A DNA stretch of 64,000 bases from Lacrimispora xylanisolvens (lineage in GTDB: Bacteria; Bacillota; Clostridia; Lachnospirales; Lachnospiraceae). Shown piece by piece: positions 50,181 through 59,750 of this stretch; position 1 is the first letter of the stretch; each line of letters begins with the position of its first letter. The notes under the pieces were generated by a model. That model saw nothing but the letters and a program-made list of their open reading frames with translations. It made no database searches and was not told the origin of the DNA. The position numbers and the translations under genes are program-made. The DNA lies in NCBI GenBank assembly GCA_017084465.1, contig CP070896.1:1550001-1614000 (forward strand), read 5' to 3'.

Positions 50181-50185
50181 TTTTA

Positions 50186-51049
50186 TTAAACAATATCCAG
50201 AAAGGTCTTTCTTACCGGTCCAGGAAATGCCTGGTTTATTTCCATAAGCTCGTCCTCTGTCAGAACTACTTCCCACGCCTTTGCATTGTCCAGTGCGTGA
50301 TCCTTATTTCCTGTGCGGGGGATGGCCACCACATTGTTATTTCGTATCACAAAAGCCAGAAGAACATTGGAAACCGTACAATGATGGGCATCTGCAATGC
50401 GAACCAGCACAGGGTTCTCATAGAGACCCTGTTTTAGATCACCCGCCTGTGCCAGAGGACAGTATGCCATGACAGGGACTTTGTGATCTTCCATCCATGG
50501 AATTAAATCGTACTCAATTCCTCTGGAAGCCACGTGATAAAGAACCTGATTGATCTGGCAGTTACTTCCTCCTTTCACACTCCATAGTTCCTTCATATCT
50601 GCAGTATCAAAATTTGATACTCCCCAACGCCGTATTTTCCCTTCTTTTTTCAGCTGTTCCATACATTCCACCGTCTCACTTAAAGGAATACTCCCTCTCC
50701 AGTGCAAAAGATACAAATCCAGATAGTCCGTATTCAGCCGCTCCAGAGTTTTGTCACAGCTTTTAAATATATTCTTTCTTCCTGCATTATGAGGATATAC
50801 TTTAGATACCAGAAACAGGCTGCTGCGGTCAACCCCCTGTATGGCCTCTGAAAGAAGTTCCTCTGCCCTTCCATCACCATACATCTCAGCCGTATCTAAA
50901 AGGGTCATCCCAGCTGAAATTCCAGCCCTTAAACTATTCATTTCTTCTTTCCGTCTGTTTTTTTGTTCTCCAAGAAACCAGGTTCCCTGACCCAGGGAAG
51001 GTACAGCCGTTCCATCGGGAAGTATTACACACTGACTCTTATTTTCCAT
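50186..51049 (-). CDS. Aldo/keto reductase
   Basis: Intact 287-residue AKR. Catalytic tetrad segments: LLDTAEMYGDG (Asp, Tyr), LVSKVYP (Lys) and YLLHWRG (His); cofactor segment IPRTGNKDHALDNAKAW. No Fe-S domain, unlike the one at 1924-3047. Last gene of the glycerate-kinase operon. It may reduce a sugar-acid aldehyde, but the substrate is not known. Confidence 0.87.
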   Translation of the reverse strand: MENKSQCVILPDGTAVPSLGQGTWFLGEQKNRRKEEMNSLRAGISAGMTLLDTAEMYGDGRAEELLSEAIQGVDRSSLFLVSKVYPHNAGRKNIFKSCDKTLERLNTDYLDLYLLHWRGSIPLSETVECMEQLKKEGKIRRWGVSNFDTADMKELWSVKGGSNCQINQVLYHVASRGIEYDLIPWMEDHKVPVMAYCPLAQAGDLKQGLYENPVLVRIADAHHCTVSNVLLAFVIRNNNVVAIPRTGNKDHALDNAKAWEVVLTEDELMEINQAFPGPVRKTFLDIV

Positions 51050-51097
51050 TTTCTTCTCCTGTTCTTCTTCTCCATCCTGGGCAGTCGGTAATTTAAT

Positions 51098-52075
51098 TTA
51101 TGAAAATCCCATAGACCAGAGAGGAATTGTAAGCATGGATAAAAGTGTGGATATCACCACACATTTGGTTGCAAATACATAATCACAGTCATATTTCGCC
51201 GCAAGGATAGCCGATGTACTTCCAGCCGGCATCCCAGTCATCATTACACAGATTGCCGTAAGATAGGTCTCCATTTTAAATATTCTGCACAATGCCAGAG
51301 TTAAGACAGGTAGAACGATCAATCGCATTAGGGATATATAAAGAGCATCCCGGTGAAAGAGACTTTTTAAACTCACCTCTGAAATCATCATACCAATTAA
51401 AAGCATCGTCAAAGCCGTTGTACAGCTTCCTGCCGATCGGACTGCCCTGTCGAATGCCAGTCCCATTATGTTCAGTATGGTTTGGACTGCAAACGGCAGA
51501 TGGGACATAAAACCTGTATGAAATGCCTCCAATGGAGCCTGAAACAATAGCAGAAACAGGCCAATATAAACGGCTACAATACAAGGATGAACTGCTATTT
51601 TTTTCACTACTGACTTAAAATCCGGACTTTCCGTAAAGCATGCAATACCGGCTGACCACATCATAATCCGCATTGGAATAATGAATATGGAAGCATACAT
51701 CATCCCTTCCGCGCCATAAATTCCTTCTGCAATGGGCAGGCCTAAGAACCCGGAGTTTGAGACTATGGTTGCGTACTGAAGAACCCGTTTAACTGCATGG
51801 GGCCTTTTATTATACAATACCCGGCTTAAAACATAACTCACGATCTGTACAAGAACAGACAGGAAAAGGACTGCCCCGAACCGGAGCAGTATTTTACTGT
51901 CAAATTTCATACGGAAAGAATTGATAATATTGCAGGGCAGAAAAAAATACAGCACGGCGTCAGTCAGCACCGTCTTACCTGATTCCTTTAAAATACCTTT
52001 TCTCTTTAATATGGCACCTGCTCCAGCCAGCAGAAACATCATGCACTGAAGAGACCATAATCCGGTTATATCCAT
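51098..52075 (-). CDS. AEC-family auxin/malonate-type carrier
   Basis: Intact 325-residue membrane protein with ~10 segments, LWSLQCMMFLLAGAGAILKRKGIL at the N-terminus and the second-half repeat ALTMLLIGMMISEVSLKSLF followed by MTGMPAGSTSAILAAKYDCD. Members move organic acids such as malonate, malate or lactate. Set between glycerate kinase and an AKR gene, it may export or import a C3-C4 acid of the pathway. Confidence 0.85.
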   Translation of the reverse strand: MDITGLWSLQCMMFLLAGAGAILKRKGILKESGKTVLTDAVLYFFLPCNIINSFRMKFDSKILLRFGAVLFLSVLVQIVSYVLSRVLYNKRPHAVKRVLQYATIVSNSGFLGLPIAEGIYGAEGMMYASIFIIPMRIMMWSAGIACFTESPDFKSVVKKIAVHPCIVAVYIGLFLLLFQAPLEAFHTGFMSHLPFAVQTILNIMGLAFDRAVRSAGSCTTALTMLLIGMMISEVSLKSLFHRDALYISLMRLIVLPVLTLALCRIFKMETYLTAICVMMTGMPAGSTSAILAAKYDCDYVFATKCVVISTLLSMLTIPLWSMGFS

Positions 52076-52088
52076 CTTCTCCCCTTTT

Positions 52089-53231
52089 TTATCCGTTCAG
52101 ACTCATTCCGGCTCTCAGCATACGAAAGGTGCGCTGTGCCGCTCCCCGATAAAGTTCTACCGACCGTTCCATTGCTTCTTCTATGAGCATTGCCCCTGAA
52201 TGGTTGTGGTAATACTTTCAATTCCGTATTCATAGATTTTTTCGGCCCCATCACCCATGCCGCCTACGATAGCAACCGCCGGAATTCCTTTTCCCTTACA
52301 CCGCATGCCGATTCCGCTTGGAACCTTTCCAAAGGCAGACTGCCAGTCCATTCTGCCTTCCCCGGTGACGACTAAATCCACCCCCTCCAGCAGGGTATCA
52401 AACTGAATCAGATCAAGAACCGTTTCAATTCCTGACTTCATACTGGCATTTAAAAATACATTTAAAGCAGCACCTAGTCCTCCTGCTGCTCCTGTGCCCT
52501 TTATCTGGTCTACGTCAATCCCAGTTAACTCAAAAAGCTTTTCAGCATAGGATTTCATATCCTTTTCCAGCTGTTCCAGAATTTCCGGCGTCCCTCCTTT
52601 TTGCTTTCCAAAGGTATAGGTTGCACCGTTTTGTCCAGTCAGTGGATTGGTTACATCACACATGACTGTAAACTCAGTCTCTTTTACCGCCGGATGAAGT
52701 TCGCTTATATCAATGCTATGAACTTCTCCTAAGTCTTTTCCATAACCGGTCAGCTGGTTTCCCGCTTGATCAAGGAATTTTACCCCAAGAGCAATCATTG
52801 CTCCCATTCCCCCGTCATTGGTTGCGCTTCCGCCGATTGCAATGGCGATCTTTCGATAACCTTCATCCCAAAGCAGCTTTTATCAGTTCCCCTGTACCAT
52901 AGGTTGTGGTATGGAGAGGATTTCTCTTTTCTGCCGGAACCATGGGAAGCCCGGAAGCTTTAGCCATCTCAATAACCGCATGGCTGCCATCGAACACTCC
53001 GTAATCTGCAGTTGTCTCTTCCATCAGCGGGCCATGAACCAAAACCCTGCGGATCTGTCCGTTCATGGCATCAATTACCGCCTCTATGGTTCCTTCCCCT
53101 CCGTCCGCCACAGATACTCCGCTGCACTCACAATCCGGAAAAATACGTTTTGCTTCCTCTGTCAGGATTCCTACTATCTCTACCGATGATAATGATCCTT
53201 TAAATGAATCAGATGCAAATAAAAATTTCAT
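52089..53231 (-). CDS. garK: Glycerate kinase (GarK/GlxK family)
   Basis: About 380 residues of the glycerate 2-kinase type I family; converts D-glycerate to 2-phosphoglycerate with ATP. Motifs: FASDSFKGSLSS at the N-terminus, GVSVADGGEGTIEA, MAKASGLPMVP, AIGGSATNDGGMGAM, GTGAAGGLGAAL and VTGEGRMDWQSAFGKVP. Frame breaks at 52867-52869 (AAL|DEGYRKIAI) and 52193-52196 (IQG|AMLIEEAMERS), with the stop at 52089. It follows the DapA-like and reductase genes, as expected for an aldarate pathway. Confidence 0.9.
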
Positions 53232-53315
53232 CGCCTGCCCCTTTCCTCTTTCGCCTGAAACGAAAAGCAGGCCGGCAGCCTATCAACAGCCACCAGCCTG
53301 CCCTCTTTCTACTTA

Positions 53316-54215
53316 TTATATCAATCCAGCTGTTTCCATCTCTTTTCTGATCTGTCCAAGAACAGGACCTTCCGGAGTGGCAACATTGGGCTTGTAAGGA
53401 AGTCCAACGTTTCTTCCTCTTAAATTAGCCATATCCTTTGCAGCTACCGGGAAGCTTGCCGGATCCATGGAAAGGCGGACCGGATTTAATTTAAACTGAG
53501 CTTCCAGAGATCCTTGTAAGTCACCTGCTACAAACTTATTGTAAACATCAGTAATCAGCTCTGGCATAAAGTTGGCAGCTGTACAGACTCCGCCTACTGC
53601 GCCGTGGCACATGGAGGCATATAACAGCGTATCCTTACCGCCGAATACTTTAAAGTCTGTTCCCCGGGTTCTGCGAATGAACTCTGCGGTCTGGGTGATA
53701 TCACCGCTGGTATCCTTCATTCCAACAATGTTATCAAATTCCTTTGCCAGTCGCTCAACCAGACCGGCAGACATGGTATATCCCACACGTCCGGGATTGT
53801 TGTAAAGCAGCATTGGAGTTTCTGGTACAGATTCTGCAATAGTTTTAAAATGGTTATAAAGTTCTGTTTCTGTTGGCTTTAAAAACATAGGCTGAAGAAC
53901 AGATATCCCTGCCGCCCCGTTTTCTACTGCCATCTTAGCCAGACGGCAGCATTTTTTCGTGCTGATAGCGCCGATCCCAAAGTAAACCGGAACTCTTCCA
54001 GCTGCCTGATCTACCATAATCTTTAATCCACGTTCCATCTCTTCATCTTCCACCGCGTAGAACTCGCCGTTGCTTCCAAATGCCAGAATTCCAAGAACGC
54101 CGCCGTTAATTACATAATCAACCTGATCTCTTAATTTTGCTTCATCGATCAGTTCATTTTCATCTATTGGCGTAAGGATTGGCACGATAACGCCTTTAAT
54201 AAAATCTGTATTCAT
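53316..54215 (-). CDS. DapA-family lyase, likely acting on 5-dehydro-4-deoxyglucarate
   Basis: Intact 299-residue (beta/alpha)8 enzyme of the dihydrodipicolinate synthase/N-acetylneuraminate lyase family. The Schiff-base Lys is in IVGMKDTSGD and the Tyr in MLLYNNPGRVGY; FGSNGEFYAV forms the substrate loop. Family members include 5-dehydro-4-deoxyglucarate dehydratase and keto-deoxy-sugar-acid aldolases. The neighbours are tartronate semialdehyde reductase and glycerate kinase, and no GarL was found, so an aldolase giving pyruvate + tartronate semialdehyde fits best. This is inference. Confidence 0.82.
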   Translation of the reverse strand: MNTDFIKGVIVPILTPIDENELIDEAKLRDQVDYVINGGVLGILAFGSNGEFYAVEDEEMERGLKIMVDQAAGRVPVYFGIGAISTKKCCRLAKMAVENGAAGISVLQPMFLKPTETELYNHFKTIAESVPETPMLLYNNPGRVGYTMSAGLVERLAKEFDNIVGMKDTSGDITQTAEFIRRTRGTDFKVFGGKDTLLYASMCHGAVGGVCTAANFMPELITDVYNKFVAGDLQGSLEAQFKLNPVRLSMDPASFPVAAKDMANLRGRNVGLPYKPNVATPEGPVLGQIRKEMETAGLI

Positions 54216-54238
54216 TATTATTGTCCTCTCCGCCCAGC

Positions 54239-55129
54239 TTATTTTAGTGGTTCTACCGTGGTATTAGCAATTTTCTCGTAATACTTCACGATGCTGGAAT
54301 GATCCTCTTTATCAAAGCCGTCTGCTTTCAGTCCCTGCATAATCTCCATTAACTGACCTGTTAAAGGAACGGGAGAGCTTACATTATGAGCTGCATTCAG
54401 TGCATTATTTAAATCCTTGATGTGAAGTTCTATGCGGAATCCCGGCTTGAAGTTTCGGTTGAGCATCATAGGAGCTTTTGCATCCATAACCGTAGAACCA
54501 GCCAGGCCGCCGCGGATTGCCTGATATACAAGTTCCCGGATCTGTTCCTGCTTTTTTTGCAAAGGTAAGCGCTTCTGATACAGCTGCAATATTTACTGCA
54601 ACAACAATCTGGTTTGCCAGCTTAGCTACATTTCCTGCGCCTAGATCACCTACATAAACAACGGAGCCAGCCATAACCATAAGCATATCGTAATACTTGT
54701 CAAACAATTCTTTCTTACCGCCTACCATTACAGATAAGGTTCCGTCAATAGCCTTTGGCTCTCCGCCAGATACGGGGGCATCAAGCATATCAATACCAAG
54801 CTTTTCAAGCTCTGCACCGATGGCTCTGCTCTCGGTTGGATCAATGGAGCTCATATCAATGATTACAGTTCCTGGCTTTGCACCTTCTGCAACACCATTC
54901 TCGCCTAATACTGCGGCTCTTACATGGGGAGAGTTTGGTACCATGGTGATCACAACGTCACACTGGGAAGCTAATTCTTTTCCAGTTTCAGCAGAAGCTG
55001 CTCCGTTTGAAACCAGATCTGCAACCGCTTCTTTATTAAAATCAAATACAACTAATTCATGACCTGCTTTTAACAGGTTTTTGCCATAGGTCTTCCCATG
55101 ATTCCCAAACCGATAAATCCAATCTTCAT
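54239..55129 (-). CDS. garR: 2-hydroxy-3-oxopropionate (tartronate semialdehyde) reductase
   Basis: About 297 residues of the beta-hydroxyacid dehydrogenase family. N-terminal IGFIGLGIMGRPMAKNLL (NAD-binding), substrate loop DAPVSGGEPKAIDGTLSVMVGG, catalytic Lys in GAGNVAKLANQIVVAVNIAAVSE, and GFRIELHIKDLNNAL near the C-terminus; these fit GarR/GlxR. It reduces tartronate semialdehyde to D-glycerate. Frame breaks at 55078-55082 (MAKNLLKAG) and 54535-54537 (TDP|ELVYQAIRGG). First gene of the garR-lyase-garK operon, directly after the repeat array at 55273. Confidence 0.9.
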
Positions 55130-55252
55130 ATGCTTATCCTCACTTTTTCATTCTGTTTTCTGTGACCGATGGGTTCTTCCCATCTCTGCTGTGATTATAG
55201 ATAATAAATAGTGGTTACGCTATGGGCGGAATCAACGAATGGACAGGATACA

Positions 55253-55322
55253 TTTATACAAACTCTCTATAGTTTCATTATCGTTTCATTTTTATATCAT
55301 TATATTTTCATTTCAATTTCAT
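55253..55322 (-). promoter_or_regulatory. Five TTTCAT-type repeats at exact 11-bp spacing upstream of garR
   Basis: On plus, TTTCAT occurs at 55273, 55284, 55306 and 55317, and TATCAT at 55295, each exactly 11 bp after the last. The last two reach into the stop of the PrpR-like gene. A -10-like TATAAA (minus, 55258-55253) begins 14 bp from the nearest repeat, with no separate -35. One repeat per helical turn suggests several regulator subunits on one face of DNA. Confidence 0.6.
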
Positions 55323-57199
55323 TCCAGATGATATTTTTTCATCTTTCTCCACAATGTGGCCTTACTGATCCCCAGTTCTTTTGCAGTCTTTTCCCGGTTT
55401 CCACCCATCATGAAAAGAGTTTCTTTTATTTTTACCGCTTCCATGGAAAATGGAATTTCTTCCTTTTCTGTGGAGGTGGGTTCTGATTCATCCTTTTTTT
55501 CATCCGGATACAGTCTGTCAAGTAGATTTTCCACCGCAGCCTCGTCAAGACTCCTCTTTTCTGCTGTCAGTATCAGGCGTTCGCAGAAATTCTCCACCTG
55601 AATTAAATTGCCTTTCCAGGGGTAATGAAGCAGTACCTGATAAGCTCCTTTTGTCAGCACATGAAATCTGGAATAATGTTCACAGCAATCCCTGATTGTT
55701 TCTCTAATCTTGAACTCTAAATCTTCTTTCCGGTCTTTTAAGGGTGGAATGGTAACTGCCAGCCCCTCAAGAAGATAGCAGAGTTCTTTGCGAAACTCTC
55801 CCTCTTTTAAAAGCCCGGATAAAGAAACCATGGAAGTTACCATCACCCGCACCTCCGCTCCTGGAAACCGCTGCCCTTCTCTTCCCAGCCTGTGCTTATG
55901 TCGGATGAGCTGGTAAAGTCTGTACTGGTTTGCCTTAGTTAACGCATGGACATCTTCAATGAGGAGAGATCCGCCTTTTGCCTGGGCGACTGCACCCTTA
56001 TCTCCAAATAACAGATCATACTGTGCCTCTTCCCCCAGCCCGTCACAGGAAACATTAACAAAAGGGCCATCTTTGTGAAGTCCTGCATTATGAATGCATT
56101 GTGCCAGAAGTTGCTTCTCCGTTCCCGGTTCTCCTGTTATGAATACTGCTTTTTCTGAGAGGGCGTAAAGCTTTGCAAGACGCACACAGTCCTGCATACT
56201 TTTTGATTCCTGCAAAAGATCTCCAAATTCCCCCAGTGCCCCGGCTCCCCGTAACGAATTTTTTCCTTTTAACTCCTGCCCCTTATGCTGTTTTCGTTTC
56301 ATGCGGTGACAGGTAAGTATGGCTCCCTCCACCTTTTTCTCAATCACCACAGGCGCCACAATGGCAAATACAGAGGTTCGGTTGATCTCCATAAACAGAG
56401 AATAAGATTCTTTTCCGTATTCCAGCACCTGATTGAAGGATTCTCCCAAAAGCTCAGGAAATACCTCTCCTGCCGCCTTTAAAAGAATTTTCTCCTTTTT
56501 CTTTTCGAGAATATCTTCCATGGTTGCGTTAATATCCACAATCATTCCGCAGGCATCAAGCCTTGCCACGCCATTAAACGAATAATCTAAAAGCGTCTCA
56601 ATCTGGGCAGCACTCCGTTTCTCCACTCCCATGGCATAATCAACGCTTTCTGCCATAGACAGGGCATTTCGCATGGAATCTTCCGTATTGGATAAAAACA
56701 AAGATGGGATACCTGCCTCTCCAGCAATCCCAACAGCCGTATCCCCGCCTATAATTAAATCCACTCCGTCCCGGACTGCCCGCCTCGCCATATCCTCCAG
56801 AAGATCTCCCTTTTCTGCAAAATATGTCCGCATTTCAATTCCATATATAAGATCAAAGTAAGACATGTCACAAAACATGTTTTTAAACCCTACGACTCCA
56901 AGAACCGGATTGTCTTTTTTAAGAATTTGTTTCGCCTTACTGACTAACAGCGCCATTTCCTGGGCAGTTATAACGATTTCCACTACAGGAATATCTGTGT
57001 ACTGCTTAATGAGAGATGCCTGGAGACCTCTTGCAATAATGATTGAGGCACCGTTTGCAATGGACTGGCGGGCTTCAGAAACAGTATCCTCTGTTTTAAT
57101 CACCCGCATTTCCCCAATCTCATGTTTTTTCTCCTGAAGAATGTTATGTGCCTGATAGATCATCTCTTCTCTCGAAACAAGTAACGCAATCTTTCCCAT
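55319..57199 (-). CDS. PrpR-type regulator with atypical AAA+ domain (2)
   Basis: Intact 626-residue paralogue of the regulator at 42852-44760: PrpR_N domain (NGASIIIARGLQASLIK), PAS (~200-310), AAA+ and Fis-type HTH (NREKTAKELGISKATLWRKM). Walker A reads TGEPGTEKQL, again GTEK in place of GTGK, and the sigma-54 contact loop GAFTGA is missing (LLFGDKGAVAQAKGGSLL). Since this gene has no frame break, the altered motifs are not a sequencing artefact. It probably senses a pathway acid and controls garR-garK and/or the SLC13 operon. Confidence 0.87.
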   Translation of the reverse strand: MGKIALLVSREEMIYQAHNILQEKKHEIGEMRVIKTEDTVSEARQSIANGASIIIARGLQASLIKQYTDIPVVEIVITAQEMALLVSKAKQILKKDNPVLGVVGFKNMFCDMSYFDLIYGIEMRTYFAEKGDLLEDMARRAVRDGVDLIIGGDTAVGIAGEAGIPSLFLSNTEDSMRNALSMAESVDYAMGVEKRSAAQIETLLDYSFNGVARLDACGMIVDINATMEDILEKKKEKILLKAAGEVFPELLGESFNQVLEYGKESYSLFMEINRTSVFAIVAPVVIEKKVEGAILTCHRMKRKQHKGQELKGKNSLRGAGALGEFGDLLQESKSMQDCVRLAKLYALSEKAVFITGEPGTEKQLLAQCIHNAGLHKDGPFVNVSCDGLGEEAQYDLLFGDKGAVAQAKGGSLLIEDVHALTKANQYRLYQLIRHKHRLGREGQRFPGAEVRVMVTSMVSLSGLLKEGEFRKELCYLLEGLAVTIPPLKDRKEDLEFKIRETIRDCCEHYSRFHVLTKGAYQVLLHYPWKGNLIQVENFCERLILTAEKRSLDEAAVENLLDRLYPDEKKDESEPTSTEKEEIPFSMEAVKIKETLFMMGGNREKTAKELGISKATLWRKMKKYHLE

Positions 57200-57269
57200 A
57201 TGGATCCCTTCCTTCCGTTTATCCTGTCTGGTTCATTTTACTATAAGAAAAAGATAGTGTCCAGCATTC

Positions 57270-57300
57270 AAAAAATGCGGTTCCCAACCTGGAAACCGCA
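57270..57300 (-). terminator. Terminator of SLC13-type permease operon
   Basis: On minus, TGCGGTTTCC-AGGTT-GGGAACCGCA (10-bp stem with one G-T pair) followed by TTTTTTG, 44 bp past the permease stop. Confidence 0.85.
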
Positions 57301-57343
57301 AAACTATTTTATCTTTAGGAAGATAGCAAAGTATTATTATTGA

Positions 57344-58624
57344 CTAACCGTAAATAGGAAACATGAGGTTTGCAGCAACTGCTGATGAGATAATTCCAAG
57401 TATTATGTAAGGAATTGTAAATTTCATCACCTTAGCCGGATTGTAACCGCCTGCTGCAAAGCAGACTGCAGCCTCTCCTGAACCGGATGGAAATCCAATT
57501 GCCAGCATATTGGCAGTTCCGATAGCAAGTATGATTCCACGGGGATCCCATCCTCCTGCCAAAGCAACCGAAGCTGCAATGGGGATTAAAACTGTCTGGG
57601 TCGCCATATTGGACAGGAATGTAGTCATAATAACAGTAGCAGCAGAGAAAACCAGCATAACTGCTATGGAACTTGGGTTTTCACCCAGAATTGTAAGAAT
57701 AAACTGGCCAATTAAGTTTCCTGCGCCGGATTTCCCCAGTGCATCTGCAACAACAAGAACACCTGCAATCATCCATACCATATCTGATGTCATGTTTTTC
57801 ACTACATCTTCCACTTTTGCAATCTTTGTATAGATCAGAACGAGGATACCGATTCCTGGAGCCAGATATAAGAGATTACCTGTCCACTGGTTTAAAAGCA
57901 TCATTAACATTACCATTGCAAAAACGCCGTATACAATCAATTCCTGATTACGGGATAACATTTCCACACTTTTTCCATGTTTAAACGCGGACTGGTCAAT
58001 CTGGTCATCCTTTGGCATCAGTTTCCATGCAAACAGGCAGTAAATTGTAAGTACGATAGTTGGAATCAGGCTATAGATAAATGGATCCAGCATTTTTAAA
58101 GCAAACTTTGGATCTGTGATAATTCCTTCATACATACCGTTTAAAGTTGCAAAGTTTGCTGCTCCGATTCCAATGGGAACACGGAATTTCCATGCACACA
58201 GAACTCCCAGCAGAGGGAGAAGCAGACGGTTTGCTGTTATATCTCCCGAATCATCCAGAGTAGATAAAAATACAATCAGGATGGTGATTGCTGCAGTGGA
58301 GGGAATAAACTGAACAAATGCAGCGCCTACCAGAAAGAAAAACCCAACCAGAAGCATCCCTTTTTTACCCTTAAGGGTGTTTAAGGCTGTACTGATTTTA
58401 GCAATCATGCTGGTTCTTGGAAGTACTGCGCTGAGAGCCAGAATTGGCGCAATTAAAACCACGATCTTATTTCCGAAACCACTGAATGCTGTCTGTAAAT
58501 CTACCACACCTGTTACTGCTAAAATTGCGCAGCAGGTCATGGTTGTTACTCCAAAAGGAACCCTATGAAGGACAAACGATACCATCATAAATAAGGTCAC
58601 ACCCAAAACAATGTACATTTCCAT
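57344..58624 (-). CDS. SLC13-type / ArsB-NhaD superfamily permease (2)
   Basis: Intact 426-residue membrane protein, paralogue of 47908-49191: HRVPFGVTTMTCCAILAVTGV, LQTAFSGFGNKIVVLIAPILALSAVL and the C-terminal TTFLSNMATQTVLIPIAASVALAGGWDPRG. About 11-12 membrane segments. Second gene of a two-gene operon after the MBL hydrolase (28-bp gap). Likely an anion/dicarboxylate transporter of the sugar-acid island. Confidence 0.85.
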   Translation of the reverse strand: MEMYIVLGVTLFMMVSFVLHRVPFGVTTMTCCAILAVTGVVDLQTAFSGFGNKIVVLIAPILALSAVLPRTSMIAKISTALNTLKGKKGMLLVGFFFLVGAAFVQFIPSTAAITILIVFLSTLDDSGDITANRLLLPLLGVLCAWKFRVPIGIGAANFATLNGMYEGIITDPKFALKMLDPFIYSLIPTIVLTIYCLFAWKLMPKDDQIDQSAFKHGKSVEMLSRNQELIVYGVFAMVMLMMLLNQWTGNLLYLAPGIGILVLIYTKIAKVEDVVKNMTSDMVWMIAGVLVVADALGKSGAGNLIGQFILTILGENPSSIAVMLVFSAATVIMTTFLSNMATQTVLIPIAASVALAGGWDPRGIILAIGTANMLAIGFPSGSGEAAVCFAAGGYNPAKVMKFTIPYIILGIISSAVAANLMFPIYG

Positions 58625-58652
58625 ACGTTTTCTCCTGTCTGTTCTAAATCAA

Positions 58653-59489
58653 TTATTTCATTAGTGCCTTAACCTGCCGTACCCTTTCATGAATAAACTC
58701 CGCCCAGATGGTATCATCAAGGTATGGCTGGCTTTCGTGAGTGTATTGTCCTGCACGATCAATAATTTCAATCTGGTTTGGATGACTTGGCAGTGAAATA
58801 TCCACATGGATCTCTTTCAGCTTTTCTTCATCTGAAAAGAAACGCTCTCTAAGATTCGGAGTTAAATATTTACTTATCTTATAATAATCATCATTCATGG
58901 TATTAGCCCCCACTCCACCATGCATGGCAACCTGATAAATTTCTCCATTGACCGGATTACGTTCTTCCCAGAAAAAGCTGGTACATCCTATGGTATGTCC
59001 AGGTGTGAGCATCGTTCTTATCGATACATTGCCAAGAACGATCGGCTGGTTATCATCATAAAAGCAATCTGCCTCAAACATCTGAGGATGGGAATCCGGA
59101 TCCAGCACCAGGGTCTCCTCGGGACAGGCTTTATAGAATTCGTAATCCTCCCTGGAGATATAAAGCTCTGCCTTTGTGAGCGCTTTCATAGCTGCTGCAG
59201 CTCCGCAATGGTCAAAATGAGCATGACTGATCAAGATCTTTTTAATATCCTCAGGCTTATAACCCAGGCGATAGATGGAATCCACAAGCATATACATGCT
59301 TTCCGGAATTGCAGTGTCAATCAGAATCAGACCCTCACCCGTATCAATGAGGTAACATCCAACCCAGCTCTGACCTGCTACAAAATATGTCCGGGGTGAT
59401 ACCTGAAACGGTTTTACTTCCAATTTCCATGGCTCATATGCCAGATCCTTAACAGGATGAGGAATTGGTTTTGTACAGCGTAATGGCAT
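58653..59489 (-). CDS. Metallo-beta-lactamase-fold hydrolase
   Basis: Intact 278-residue MBL protein. Zinc ligands: ISHAHFDHCGAA, TPGHTIGCTSF, and a C-terminal SLPSHPNQ in place of the usual final His context. N-terminal VAGQSWVGCYLIDTGEGLILIDTAI is common to subclass-B3-like and lactonase-like members. No signal peptide. Located in the permease operon, it may be a lactonase opening a sugar-acid lactone; that is a guess from context. Confidence 0.8.
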   Translation of the reverse strand: MPLRCTKPIPHPVKDLAYEPWKLEVKPFQVSPRTYFVAGQSWVGCYLIDTGEGLILIDTAIPESMYMLVDSIYRLGYKPEDIKKILISHAHFDHCGAAAAMKALTKAELYISREDYEFYKACPEETLVLDPDSHPQMFEADCFYDDNQPIVLGNVSIRTMLTPGHTIGCTSFFWEERNPVNGEIYQVAMHGGVGANTMNDDYYKISKYLTPNLRERFFSDEEKLKEIHVDISLPSHPNQIEIIDRAGQYTHESQPYLDDTIWAEFIHERVRQVKALMK

Positions 59490-59673
59490 AATTGTTTCTC
59501 CTTTGTGTAAATTAGTTAATTTTCAAGTTCAAAATTTACTTCTTTTGTTCTTGTTGATTATATGAGATAACTTTACCCAATTCAACTTATTAGTTTTTAT
59601 ACAATAACTTAATATCTTTAAGTTCAGATTGGTCATTTTTGAAACATTTTCACTATTTTTGTGAATAGGGCAC

Positions 59674-59727
59674 AAAAAAAAGATGTCTTATGCGGCATAT
59701 GGCTGCCAAACTTAGACATCTTTTTTT
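59674..59727. terminator. Bidirectional-looking terminator downstream of beta-galactosidase
   Basis: Stem AAAAAAAAGATGTCT / AGACATCTTTTTTT with an inner GGCA/TGCC pairing, 24 bp past the GH42 stop codon (minus). It insulates the sugar operon from the MBL/SLC13 operon. Confidence 0.85.
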
Positions 59728-59750
59728 CTTTTAACTGTTCATGAAACCTG

